A stretch of DNA of 64,000 nucleotides from Tenacibaculum sp. MAR_2010_89 (GTDB taxonomy: Bacteria; Bacteroidota; Bacteroidia; Flavobacteriales; Flavobacteriaceae), in contig NZ_FNUB01000005.1 of the NCBI RefSeq assembly GCF_900105985.1, positions 620,001-684,000 of the forward strand, given 5' to 3'. The translations under genes were made by a program, and so were the position numbers. Under the pieces are notes generated by a model. It did not search any database and was not told the origin of the DNA. It saw only the letters and a list, made by a program, of their open reading frames with translations. Of this stretch, positions 35,775 through 44,305 are shown piece after piece. Positions within the stretch are counted from its first letter, which is position 1. Each line of letters starts with the position of its first letter.

Positions 35775-37100
35775 TTGAAAACTAAAATTGTATTATTAAT
35801 TACTTTATTATCAGCATTGGGAGGTTATTCTCAAAAGAAATGGACACTTAAAGAGTGTGTTAATTATGCATTAGAAAACAACATCACAATTAAGCAAAAT
35901 AAATTAAATGTAAAACTTGCTGAAAAAGATGTTGACATAGCTAAAGGAAATTTTTTACCAGATTTAAATGGATCTTCAAGAGGAAATTTTTCATCAGGAC
36001 TTTCTCAAGATAGAAATGGAATACTTCAGAATACTCAAAACTTTAACTCATCGTTTTCTTTATCAAGTGGAGGTACAATTTTTAATGGGTTTAGAAATAT
36101 TAATTCTAAAAAACAAGCTGTACTTGGGGTTAAAGGAAATGAATTAGATTTAGCTAAAATTGAAAATGACATTTCATTAAATGTTGTAAATACATATTTA
36201 AATGTGTTATTTGCAAAAGAAAATTTGGCAGTAGCGGTTGTTCAAGCTGAAATTAGTAAAAAACAAATAGCAAGGGCAAAGGCTCAATTTGATGCAGGTG
36301 CAATTCCTAAAGGTGATTTGTTAAATGTACAATCAACGGCATCAAATGATGCGCAAAACGTTGTTTTACAAGAAAACACATTGAATTTAGCATTGCTTAG
36401 ACTTGCTCAGTTACTTCAAATATCATCAGATAACTTTGATGTTGAAAAAATTAATATTGACTCACCATCTCTTAGTTTATTATATAATTCTTCAAATGCA
36501 GTTTATGAAAAAGCATTGACTAATAGACCAGAAATTGAAAGAGCTAAATTAAATGTAGAAAATTCTTTAATAAGTTTACAATTAGCTAAAGGCGCGTACT
36601 TACCTACTTTAACTTATTCATTAGGTGTTAGTAGTTCATTTTTTCACCAGTTTAATAATTTAATCCGTCCTAATGATTACTTTTTAAGACAAATAAACGA
36701 TAGAATTAGTTATAGCGCTGGTTTATCACTTAATATTCCAATATTTAATCGTTTTCAAACAAAAAATAGAGTAGCTAAATCTGTTATCAATAAAGAGATT
36801 TCAGAAATAGCATTAGAAAGTCAGAAGTTGCAATTACAACAAGAGATAGAAAAATCTTATTTAGATGCTAAAGCAGCAGCAAAAACATATGAAGCAGCTA
36901 ATATATCTTTAGAAGCACAGAATGAAGCTTTTAAAAACGCACAAGTAAGTTACGATTATGGTTCTATGACACAGTTTGATTTTGATCAAGTAAGAAATAG
37001 ATTAGTAAATGCCGAAGGAGCCATGATAAGAGCTAAATACGATTATGTATTTAAAACAAAAGTGTTAAAATTTTATTTTGGAGAATCAATTCTAGATTAA
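35775..37100 (+). CDS. TolC-family outer membrane efflux protein
   Basis: 441 residues. A signal peptide (KIVLLITLLSALGGYS) begins right at a TTG start codon; no ATG is available in phase, so TTG is the probable start. Two repeats of the outer membrane efflux type with long helices (DLAKIENDISLNVVNTYLNV and QEIEKSYLDAKAAAKTYEAA) and SYDYGSMTQFDFDQVRN near the end. It forms the exit duct for tripartite pumps. Adaptor and inner membrane pump are not adjacent. Confidence 0.88.
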   Translation: MKTKIVLLITLLSALGGYSQKKWTLKECVNYALENNITIKQNKLNVKLAEKDVDIAKGNFLPDLNGSSRGNFSSGLSQDRNGILQNTQNFNSSFSLSSGGTIFNGFRNINSKKQAVLGVKGNELDLAKIENDISLNVVNTYLNVLFAKENLAVAVVQAEISKKQIARAKAQFDAGAIPKGDLLNVQSTASNDAQNVVLQENTLNLALLRLAQLLQISSDNFDVEKINIDSPSLSLLYNSSNAVYEKALTNRPEIERAKLNVENSLISLQLAKGAYLPTLTYSLGVSSSFFHQFNNLIRPNDYFLRQINDRISYSAGLSLNIPIFNRFQTKNRVAKSVINKEISEIALESQKLQLQQEIEKSYLDAKAAAKTYEAANISLEAQNEAFKNAQVSYDYGSMTQFDFDQVRNRLVNAEGAMIRAKYDYVFKTKVLKFYFGESILD

Positions 37101-37129
37101 TATCAGGGGATAATTTATTATTGATATAG

Positions 37130-37157
37130 AACCTTACCAATTTGGTAAGGTTTTTCA
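37130..37157 (+). terminator. Intrinsic terminator after the TolC gene
   Basis: Stem AACCTTACC with complement, 5-nt loop, T-run TTTTT. Confidence 0.85.
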
Positions 37158-37173
37158 TTATAATGTATCTTTG
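37142..37173 (+). promoter_or_regulatory. Promoter of tsaB
   Basis: TTG at 37142-37144 (inside the terminator arm), 21-bp spacer, TATCTTTG at 37166-37173. Confidence 0.6.
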
Positions 37174-37192
37174 TTGAAAATATTTTTTTATC

Positions 37193-37867
37193 GTGTCAAT
37201 AATCTTAAACATAGAAACAGCAACAAAAAATTGCTCAGTTAGTATAGCAAAAAACGGAGATGTTTTAGCAAGTAAAGAATTAAATAATGGAAATTATTCT
37301 CATGCTGAAAAATTACACCCCTTTATTCAAGATGTTTTAAATGAGGCTTCAATAAGTATAGATGAAATAGATGCTGTAGCAGTAAGTAAAGGCCCGGGGT
37401 CATATACTGGGTTAAGAATTGGAGTTTCTGCTACTAAAGGTTTATGTTTTTCTTTTGATGTACCACTTATTGCAGTAGATACATTAAAATCTCTTTCTAT
37501 GAATGCTAATATAGATGAAGGCTTAATTGTACCCATGATTGATGCAAGAAGAATGGAAGTATATTCTGCTATTTATGATAAAAATTACAATCAAGTACGT
37601 GAAATAAGGGCTGAAATTATTGATGAAAATTCATTCGAAGAATTGTTAACAGACAATAAAGTTTATTTTTTAGGAGACGGTTCAGAAAAATGTAAAAATA
37701 TCATAACTCATAGAAATGCAATTTTTATTGATGAAAAGTTCCCTTCAGCAAAAGAAATGGCACTATTGAGTTTTGAAAAGCATAAAAAAAACGACATCGA
37801 AGATGTCGCTTATTTTGAACCTTTTTATTTAAAAGATTTTGTTGCCATACCAGAAAAAAAGCGTTAA
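37193..37867 (+). CDS. tsaB: tRNA threonylcarbamoyladenosine biosynthesis protein TsaB
   Basis: 224 residues from a GTG start. ASKHA-fold partner of TsaD in forming t6A37 on ANN-decoding tRNAs. The N-terminus (ILNIETATKNCSVSIAKNG) and the KGPGSYTGLRIG motif near 65 are diagnostic; VPMIDARRMEVYSAIYD follows. The 3' end converges with mscS and overlaps it by 4 bp. Confidence 0.94.
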   Translation: MSIILNIETATKNCSVSIAKNGDVLASKELNNGNYSHAEKLHPFIQDVLNEASISIDEIDAVAVSKGPGSYTGLRIGVSATKGLCFSFDVPLIAVDTLKSLSMNANIDEGLIVPMIDARRMEVYSAIYDKNYNQVREIRAEIIDENSFEELLTDNKVYFLGDGSEKCKNIITHRNAIFIDEKFPSAKEMALLSFEKHKKNDIEDVAYFEPFYLKDFVAIPEKKR

Positions 37868-38670
37868 TCTTTTTTCTGTATCTCAACAGCATGTGGGTAT
37901 GGTATCTCTATACCTGCTTTATCTAATGCGATTTTAACGTTTTCAGTAGTTTCAAAATATACATCCCAATAATCAGCTGTGTTAGCCCATGGACGCACAG
38001 CAAAGTTAACTGAGCTATCAGCTAATTCAGATACATTTACCGTAGGAGCAGGATCTTTTAATGTTTTTGGATTTGAAATTAACACGTCCATTAAAATATC
38101 TTTTGTCTTTTTAATGTCTGCATCATAAGAAACACCAAAAGTTAAATCAACACGAAGTTTTCCCTCAGCTGTATAATTTATGATATTTCCGTTTGATAAT
38201 GAACCGTTAGGTATAATAGCTAATTTATTACCTGGAGTATTAATGTGAGTTGTAAAAATTTGAATTTCTTTTACAACACCAACAATTCCTTGAGCTTCTA
38301 TTAAGTCACCAACCTTAAATGGCCTAAAAATCATTATTAAGGCACCACCAGCAAAATTAGATAAAGATCCTTGTAAAGCTAAACCAATCGCTAAACCAGC
38401 CGCACCAATAATTGCTGCAAATGATGTTGTTGCTACTCCTAACTTTGAAATAACTGTAACAAAAAGTAAAGCTTTTAAAGCCCAACTAAATAAGTCGCCT
38501 AAAAATTTTTGAAGCGTTATGTCAACATCTTGCTTCTTCATTATTTTTTTACTCCCTTTTACAATTAGTTTTATAGCAAAAAGTCCAACAATTAAGATTG
38601 CTAGTGCTGTTAAAAGTTTCGGAGTGTAGTTAATTAACAGTTCTTTAAATTTTTCAGTATACTGTTCCAT
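37864..38670 (-). CDS. Small-conductance mechanosensitive channel, MscS family
   Basis: 268 residues, typical MscS length: TM1 (about 15-35), TM2 (about 60-80), pore helix TM3 (GAAGLAIGLALQGSLSNFAGG, near 90-110), then beta domain (PFKVGDLIEAQGIVGVVKEI) and alpha/beta domain ending in a basic tail. Opens under membrane tension during osmotic downshock. Single gene. Confidence 0.93.
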   Translation of the reverse strand: MEQYTEKFKELLINYTPKLLTALAILIVGLFAIKLIVKGSKKIMKKQDVDITLQKFLGDLFSWALKALLFVTVISKLGVATTSFAAIIGAAGLAIGLALQGSLSNFAGGALIMIFRPFKVGDLIEAQGIVGVVKEIQIFTTHINTPGNKLAIIPNGSLSNGNIINYTAEGKLRVDLTFGVSYDADIKKTKDILMDVLISNPKTLKDPAPTVNVSELADSSVNFAVRPWANTADYWDVYFETTENVKIALDKAGIEIPYPHAVEIQKKD

Positions 38671-38743
38671 TTTCTTTAATAAATTTAATAATTAAGTTTA
38701 AATAATATTTATTGAATAGTAGTAGTTAGGTAATATTCAAAAT

Positions 38744-39097
38744 TTAGATAAATATGCTTAAAAGAGCAATTAAAGCTGGTATTGATTGTATAAAAAATAT
38801 TTTTGATTTTTTAGTAGAATATGCTCCATAAACTCCAGCAATAAAAACACAAATTATAAAATAAATAGCGACGTCTGTTTTCTGAGAAACTATAGACCAT
38901 ATTAAACCACCAGCAAGAAAACCATTGTATAAACCTTGATTTGCTGCTAAAACTTTAGTTTCTTCTGCAAACTCTTTGTTTTTTAAACCGAAAGCCTTTA
39001 TACCTTTAGGTTTTGTCCATAATACCATTTCTAGTATTACTATGTAAATATGAATTACGGCGATAAAGCCAACTAAGAAGAGTGATAAATAGTTCAT
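38744..39097 (-). CDS. DUF1304 membrane protein
   Basis: 117 residues, four helices; DUF1304 pattern with FIAVIHIYIVILEMVLW in helix 1, NQGLYNGFLAGGLIW, and CVFIAGVYGAYS. Function unknown in the family. It stands alone between mscS and the dodecin gene. Confidence 0.85.
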   Translation of the reverse strand: MNYLSLFLVGFIAVIHIYIVILEMVLWTKPKGIKAFGLKNKEFAEETKVLAANQGLYNGFLAGGLIWSIVSQKTDVAIYFIICVFIAGVYGAYSTKKSKIFFIQSIPALIALLSIFI

Positions 39098-39319
39098 TTT
39101 TAATTGTTTTTAATTTAAAATAGTTGCTTTTTTTATTTTCAGGAAGAAAACCTTGTAAGTACTGCTTATACAAACATACATAAAGCATTTGTTATTTTGT
39201 TACGTTTTTTAAAAATTGAGATATTACTTTGAGTTGTATTTCTATATAATATTTGTCAGAGAAATATTATGAGCTTACTTATTTATGAAGTCAAATAGCT
39301 AGATTAAATTCTTCGTAAC

Positions 39320-39352
39320 AAAAAAATGCGACCTTGTAAATACAAAATCGCA
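39320..39352 (-). terminator. Intrinsic terminator of the dodecin gene
   Basis: On the minus strand TGCGA pairs with TCGCA, with an inner TTGT/ACAA stem, then TTTTTTT. It lies 26 bp after the dodecin stop. The rest of the 280-bp gap (39098-39319) is AT-rich and I see no gene in it. Confidence 0.75.
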
Positions 39353-39377
39353 CCAATAGTAGTTAGTATTTATGTAG

Positions 39378-39578
39378 TTACTTTACTTCAAAAGTAACTT
39401 TTAAGTTTACTCTAAATTCACTTACTTCATCATCATTTACCACAACACTTTGAGATTGTACAAAAGCAGATTTAATGTTTTTAACAGATTTAGAAGCCTG
39501 TTTAATTGCTTTTCTTGTTGCTTCTTCCCAACTTTTGTCAGAGTTAGCTAAAATCTCAATAACTTTCATTACAGCCAT
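39378..39578 (-). CDS. Dodecin family flavin-binding protein
   Basis: 66 residues, normal dodecin length: beta-alpha-beta-beta with the flavin-stacking Trp in DKSWEEATRKAIKQA (about residue 17) and the ending FRVNLKVTFEVK. Twelve copies form a hollow sphere that stores flavin or related ligands. Its start could be Met1 or Met4; both lie before the first strand. Confidence 0.9.
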   Translation of the reverse strand: MAVMKVIEILANSDKSWEEATRKAIKQASKSVKNIKSAFVQSQSVVVNDDEVSEFRVNLKVTFEVK

Positions 39579-39665
39579 AATAATTTTTTTTATGATTAAT
39601 ACTTACTTGTAAAAGTACAAAAAATAGGGAAAAAGACCTAATGTTAATTTAATGTTACGTAATTG

Positions 39666-39696
39666 TTGTTTAAGTGTAAAATTATATATATATTTG
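39666..39696 (+). promoter_or_regulatory. Promoter of the frameshifted YwqK-like gene
   Basis: TTG at 39666-39668, 20-bp spacer, TATATTTG at 39689-39696. Confidence 0.65.
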
Positions 39697-39728
39697 TAAT
39701 GTTAGTGTTAATGATTAAAATGATAGAC

Positions 39729-40074
39729 ATGAAAAAAATAATTATTTTAGCTTGTATCTTAGCTGTTTCAGTATTACAAGCACAGGTAGGACCTAAGTTT
39801 GAGAAAGCAGGAGATTTAGTTAAAGCTACTTATTTTTATAAAGATGGAAAGGTTAAAGAACAAGGTTTTTTTTAAAGATAAGAAATTAACTGGCACTTGG
39901 ATTACTTTTAGTAAAGAAGGTAATAAAACTGCAATAGCTCACTATAAAGCTGGTAAAAAAGTTGGAAAGTGGTTTATGTGGCAAAAGGATGGATTAAAAG
40001 AGATTGATTATGAAAACAATGCAATAGCTAGTGTTCAGAATTGGAAAGATGATACTAAGATTGCAGTTAAATAG
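39729..40074 (+). pseudogene. YwqK-like small secreted protein, frameshifted at an eight-T run
   Basis: A signal peptide (MKKIIILACILAVSVLQAQ) and first repeat (YFYKDGKVKEQGFF) run from 39729 into a stop at 39875. The continuation of the same fold (FKDKKLTGTWITFSKEG, then AHYKAGKKVGKWFMWQKDG) is in the +1 frame. The break is at TTTTTTTT (39865-39872); seven Ts would restore one 114-residue protein with normal repeats. Either a sequencing error, a phase-variable tract or transcriptional slippage. Homologs in this family are often mislabelled nicotinic acid mononucleotide adenyltransferase; nothing here supports that activity. Confidence 0.7.
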
Positions 40075-40097
40075 CACTTAATTTATTTCAAATAGAT

Positions 40098-40132
40098 AAA
40101 AAATCCGAGTATATATGTACTCGGATTTTTAT
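40098..40132. terminator. Bidirectional terminator between convergent genes
   Basis: 13-bp stem AAAAATCCGAGTA with complement, 6-nt loop, A- and T-tracts on both sides; serves the YwqK-like gene and the RNase H gene. Confidence 0.85.
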
Positions 40133-40764
40133 TTTCTACCAAAATCAGCTGGAATTTCTCCCCATGCTTTCGTTTCCCATTTTAAAATAGTTACTTCTAC
40201 AGGGTTTTTATGTAACCAACTTTCTGCTCGTTTTATTAACTCTAAAATATCTTTATTGGTATTATTAAATTGAACGTTTGTTTTACATTGTTTTTTTTTA
40301 ATCCAACCAATAGCAATTTTTGAATCTGAATAAATAGGAATATTTTTTATTTTTTTATTTTTTAGTAAAGCTATTCCATGAACTAATGCTAAAAACTCAC
40401 CAATATTATTTGTGCCGTTTTTAAAAGGCCCCATTTTAAAAATTTCTTTTTTATTATGTGTCAAAACACCTCTGTATTCCATTATACCTGGGTTTCCTGC
40501 ACACGCAGCATCTACCGAAATACTTTCTAAAATAGGTGTTCCATATTTCTCTTTCTCACTGTTTGATAAAACTTTTTTCTTGGTGTTTAAACCTTTGTAG
40601 TCACTATAGCTTTTTTTAAATGCTATTTCAGCTTCTTTTTTATCTATAAAAGCTTTGTATTGTGCACCGTCGTATGAATGGATTTGCTTCTTACATTCTG
40701 ACCAAGAAGAAAAAATCCCAGTTTTCTTGCCTTTCCAAACAACATAATATTTTTTTTTACCCAT
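40129..40764 (-). CDS. Ribonuclease H family protein with N-terminal viroplasmin-like domain
   Basis: 211 residues. N-terminal caulimovirus viroplasmin/RNase HI hybrid-binding domain (KKKYYVVWKGKKTGIFSSW, to about 50), then an RNase H fold (about 75-205). Active-site acids are visible in ISVDAACAGNPG (Asp), NNIGEFLALVHG (Glu) and IPIYSDSKIAIGWI (Asp). It cleaves RNA in RNA-DNA hybrids. It overlaps purN by 8 bp, so the two share a transcript. Confidence 0.88.
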   Translation of the reverse strand: MGKKKYYVVWKGKKTGIFSSWSECKKQIHSYDGAQYKAFIDKKEAEIAFKKSYSDYKGLNTKKKVLSNSEKEKYGTPILESISVDAACAGNPGIMEYRGVLTHNKKEIFKMGPFKNGTNNIGEFLALVHGIALLKNKKIKNIPIYSDSKIAIGWIKKKQCKTNVQFNNTNKDILELIKRAESWLHKNPVEVTILKWETKAWGEIPADFGRK

Positions 40765-41326
40765 TTTTTAAAATTACGCTTTCAATTACCTTTGGGAAGT
40801 GCTCATATTCTAAAATATGAACTTTTTTTGCTATAGATTCAGGTGTATCTTTACTATTTAACTCTGTTTTTGCTTGAAAAATGATAGCTCCTTCATCATA
40901 ATTTTCATTTACATAATGAATTGTGATACCAGTTTCAGAATCATTATTTTTTTTGACAGCTTTATGAACATTCATGCCATACATTCCTTTTCCACCATAT
41001 TTAGGAAGTAAAGCAGGATGTATATTTATTATTTTATTAGGAAAAGCTTCTACAATTTTAGAAGGTATTTTTCTTAAAAAACCTGCCAAAACAATAATGT
41101 CAGCTTCAACCTGTAAAAAATTCAGCACAGTGTCATCTTTTGTAAAGCTCTCTTTATCAAACAATGAAGCGTCGGTATCAAGCCGTTCACAACGTTCAAA
41201 AACTTTGGCATGTTCATTGTTAGAAAGCACATGAGTAACTACTGCATGTTTAGAAGTTTGAAAATATTTAATAATGTTTTCGGCGTTGGTACCAGATCCA
41301 GAAGCAAAAATTACGATACGTTTCAT
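40757..41326 (-). CDS. purN: Phosphoribosylglycinamide formyltransferase
   Basis: 189 residues. Third step of IMP synthesis, using 10-formyltetrahydrofolate. GSGTNAENI at the N-terminus binds the phosphate; catalytic Asn-His-Asp are in INIHPALLP and ENYDEGAII; VLAGFLRKIP lies between. Divergent from acpP, a conserved Bacteroidetes arrangement. Slightly shorter than E. coli PurN (212). Confidence 0.94.
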   Translation of the reverse strand: MKRIVIFASGSGTNAENIIKYFQTSKHAVVTHVLSNNEHAKVFERCERLDTDASLFDKESFTKDDTVLNFLQVEADIIVLAGFLRKIPSKIVEAFPNKIINIHPALLPKYGGKGMYGMNVHKAVKKNNDSETGITIHYVNENYDEGAIIFQAKTELNSKDTPESIAKKVHILEYEHFPKVIESVILKNG

Positions 41327-41466
41327 ACTGATTAAGTTGTATTGTTACTGCAAAAAAAAGAATAATTATTAACAATGATGAGCTATATAATAAAAGATTC
41401 AAGTATTTTTTTTATTTTAGACATCACATTATTTGGACAAAAATTAGAATTAAAACTTAAGATTTG

Positions 41467-41474
41467 TATTTTTG
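41467..41474 (+). promoter_or_regulatory. -7 box of the acpP operon
   Basis: TATTTTTG 32 bp before the acpP ATG. No well-placed -33 TTG. Confidence 0.5.
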
Positions 41475-41506
41475 CCCCGATTTTAAATTTTAAAACTTAT
41501 AAAATT

Positions 41507-41743
41507 ATGTCAGACATTGCATCAAGAGTAAAAGCAATTATCGTAGATAAATTAGGAGTAGACGATAACGAAGTAACTAACGAAGCAAGCTTCACAAACG
41601 ATTTAGGAGCAGATTCATTAGATACTGTTGAGTTAATTATGGAATTCGAAAAAGAATTTGATATTCAAATTCCAGATGATCAAGCTGAGAACATCGGAAC
41701 AGTAGGTCAAGCGGTTAGCTATATAGAAGACGCAAAAAAATAA
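41507..41743 (+). CDS. acpP: Acyl carrier protein
   Basis: 78 residues, strongly acidic four-helix ACP. The phosphopantetheine Ser is in [14 protein letters not shown] (about residue 37). The ATG at 41507 gives the normal N-terminus [11 protein letters not shown]; the upstream in-frame extension runs through the promoter. Followed 7 bp later by fabF. Confidence 0.97.
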   Translation: MSDIASRVKAIIVDKLGVDDNEVTNEASFTNDLGADSLDTVELIMEFEKEFDIQIPDDQAENIGTVGQAVSYIEDAKK

Positions 41744-41750
41744 GAATTAT

Positions 41751-43001
41751 ATGCAATTAAAGCGAGTTGTAGTAACTGGACTTGGCGCATTAACGCCAAT
41801 AGGAAACAATAAAAATGAGTATTGGAATAGCTTAGTTAACGGAGTTAGCGGAGCAGCACCTATAACGTATTTTGATGCTGCCAAGTTCAAAACTCGTTTT
41901 GCATGTGAGTTAAAGAATTTTACGGTGACTGACTTCATGAATAGGAAAGATGCTCGTAAAATGGATAGATTTACACAATATGCAATGGTAGCTTCAGATG
42001 AAGCCATAGCTGATGCAAAGTTAAATCTAGATGACGTTAATAAGTTAAGAGTTGGCGTTATATGGGGAGCAGGAATAGGTGGTTTAGAAACTTTTCAGAA
42101 CGAAGCATTTAATTATGCTAAAGGTGATGGAACTCCTAAATTCAATCCATTCTTTATCCCAAAAATGATTGCAGATATCGCTCCAGGAAATATATCTATT
42201 AAAAATGGATTTATGGGGCCTAATTATACAACAGTATCTGCATGTGCATCATCAGCTAATGCTATGATTGATGCGTTAAATTACATAAGACTTGGACATT
42301 GTGATGTTATTGTTACTGGTGGTAGTGAAGCCGCGGTAACTATTGCAGGAATGGGAGGTTTTAATGCAATGCATGCTTTATCAACAAGAAATGAAACTCC
42401 AGAATCTGCATCAAGACCTTTTGATGCTGAACGTGATGGTTTTGTTTTAGGTGAAGGAGCTGGTGCTATTATTTTAGAAGAGTATGAACACGCGAAAGCT
42501 AGAGGTGCAAAAATTTACGCTGAAGTTGTAGGTGGTGGTTTATCTTCTGATGCACATCATATGACAGCACCACATCCTGAAGGTATTGGTGTAATTGCTG
42601 TAATGAAAAATTGCCTTGAAAATGCAGGTTTAAAACCTGAAGATGTAGATCATATAAACACTCACGGTACTTCTACTCCGTTGGGTGATGTAGCTGAATT
42701 AAAGGCTATTTCTGAAGTATTTGGAGATCATGCTAAAAACATTAACATTAATTCAACAAAATCTATGACTGGTCACTTGTTAGGTGCTGCTGGTGCTATT
42801 GAAGCTATAGCTTCAATTTTAGCTATGGAGCATGGAGTTATTCCTCCTACAATTAACCATAATAATGTAGATGAGAATATTAATTCAGAGTTAAACTTAA
42901 CTTTGAATAAGGCTCAAAAAAGAGATGTTAAAGTAGCAATGAGTAATACTTTTGGATTTGGAGGGCATAATGCTTGTGTTGTTTTCAAAAAACTAGATTA
43001 A
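41751..43001 (+). CDS. fabF: Beta-ketoacyl-ACP synthase II
   Basis: 416 residues. Chain-elongating condensing enzyme of fatty acid synthesis. Catalytic Cys in VSACASSANAMI (about 165), His in NTHGTSTPLGD (about 305) and Lys-His in NSTKSMTGHLLGAAG (about 335-342). C-terminal SNTFGFGGHNACVVF. Second gene of acpP-fabF-rnc. Confidence 0.96.
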   Translation: MQLKRVVVTGLGALTPIGNNKNEYWNSLVNGVSGAAPITYFDAAKFKTRFACELKNFTVTDFMNRKDARKMDRFTQYAMVASDEAIADAKLNLDDVNKLRVGVIWGAGIGGLETFQNEAFNYAKGDGTPKFNPFFIPKMIADIAPGNISIKNGFMGPNYTTVSACASSANAMIDALNYIRLGHCDVIVTGGSEAAVTIAGMGGFNAMHALSTRNETPESASRPFDAERDGFVLGEGAGAIILEEYEHAKARGAKIYAEVVGGGLSSDAHHMTAPHPEGIGVIAVMKNCLENAGLKPEDVDHINTHGTSTPLGDVAELKAISEVFGDHAKNININSTKSMTGHLLGAAGAIEAIASILAMEHGVIPPTINHNNVDENINSELNLTLNKAQKRDVKVAMSNTFGFGGHNACVVFKKLD

Positions 43002-43007
43002 TCTCAT

Positions 43008-43736
43008 ATGAATTTTCTTCGTAGAATAGTTAAACCCCAGAATAAAGAGGATGAAGACTTTTACTACGAATTAAAAGAACTGCTTAATTTTAAACCTATA
43101 AAGTTATCGCATTATAAAAAAGCGTTTACTCATAGGTCTTTAAAAATGGTAGATAAGAAAGGTAATCCTATAAATTATGAGCGTCTTGAATTTTTAGGAG
43201 ATGCTATTTTAGGTACAGTTATAGCTTCTTATTTATATAAGAAAGTACCTAAAGGTGATGAAGGTTACCTTACTCAAATGAGATCGAAAGTTGTTAGTAG
43301 AGAACATCTAAACACATTAGGTAAAGATTTAGACCTTATTAGATTCGTAAAAAGTAATATTGCTAATAATCAAGTTAGTAATAATATTCATGGAAATATT
43401 TTTGAAGCATTAATTGGTGCCATATACCTTGATAGAGGATATAATTACTGCGATCAATTCATCTATGAGCAGGTAATATTACCTTATGTAGATATTGAAA
43501 GGTTAGAAGGTAAAATATCTAGCTATAAAGGTTATATAATAGAATGGTGTCAAAAAAATAAAAAGAAATATAGTTTTGACTCTTACGAAGATACAGGTAA
43601 TCAAAGTAAAAAACATTTTAGTGTTAGGATAAGTATCGATGGAGTAATGGTTGCTAAAGGAAGGGCTACTTCAAAGAAAAAAGCTGAAGAAATTGCAGCT
43701 AAGAGAGTATATTATACCATGCAAGATAAAATGTAA
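43008..43736 (+). CDS. rnc: Ribonuclease III
   Basis: 242 residues. Nuclease domain with signature YERLEFLGDAILG (about 60-72) and second metal site GNIFEALIGAIYLD (about 130), then a double-stranded RNA-binding domain (about 165-240) ending RATSKKKAEEIAAKRVYYTM. Processes rRNA and structured RNAs, which matters in a window with many stable hairpins. Six bp after fabF. Confidence 0.96.
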   Translation: MNFLRRIVKPQNKEDEDFYYELKELLNFKPIKLSHYKKAFTHRSLKMVDKKGNPINYERLEFLGDAILGTVIASYLYKKVPKGDEGYLTQMRSKVVSREHLNTLGKDLDLIRFVKSNIANNQVSNNIHGNIFEALIGAIYLDRGYNYCDQFIYEQVILPYVDIERLEGKISSYKGYIIEWCQKNKKKYSFDSYEDTGNQSKKHFSVRISIDGVMVAKGRATSKKKAEEIAAKRVYYTMQDKM

Positions 43737-43828
43737 AGTGCTTAACTTTTCAACGAAAAGCTTTTCGTTAATTTCACATTGTAATATAGATACATTTACT
43801 AACTTAGCAAAAAACTAATCGGTGTTTT

Positions 43829-44302
43829 ATGCCTGTTTATGAGCTGGATTTTAATGACTTTGATACTAATGAGTATATATTAATTGGAATCCATACTACT
43901 TTAAATGATTATAAATTAGCATATCTTTTAAATGGTATTTTAAATAGCTTATTTAAAAAAGCGAATTATTGCCTTGATATTAAAAGTAAAATTGATGTGA
44001 AAATATCATTTTCTGTATATGAATATTTAAACTTAAAGTCAGATCATAATTGGTTTTTAATAAATAATGTAAGTAAACATAAAATAAAATCAGAAGAAAT
44101 AGGACTGTTTACAGAAAATACTGTGACAAATTACCTTGTTCCTGAAAAGAAAAAAGTTGATTATTTTATAAAAATAGAGGGGGATTTTGAATGCACGTTT
44201 ATAGAAAATGCTATAAACAAAATAAAGCAAATACCTCAAGTAATAACATCATATCAAATAGAAGTTGATACGTTAAAATCTAAAGATTTTTTAATTTTTT
44301 AG
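43829..44302 (+). CDS. IPExxxVDY family protein
   Basis: 157 residues. Named for its conserved motif, here LVPEKKKVDYFIKIEG (about 108-123). Small alpha/beta protein of unknown function, found almost only in Bacteroidetes and nearly always between rnc and pyk as here. The ATG of pyk follows 3 bp after its stop, so the two are translated together. A weak TAACTTAG box lies upstream. Confidence 0.85.
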   Translation: MPVYELDFNDFDTNEYILIGIHTTLNDYKLAYLLNGILNSLFKKANYCLDIKSKIDVKISFSVYEYLNLKSDHNWFLINNVSKHKIKSEEIGLFTENTVTNYLVPEKKKVDYFIKIEGDFECTFIENAINKIKQIPQVITSYQIEVDTLKSKDFLIF

Positions 44303-44305
44303 CAT

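Noticed and set aside
39006..39188. 60-residue ORF overlapping the DUF1304 gene
   Set aside because: Out-of-frame shadow; the DUF1304 frame is clearly the coding one.
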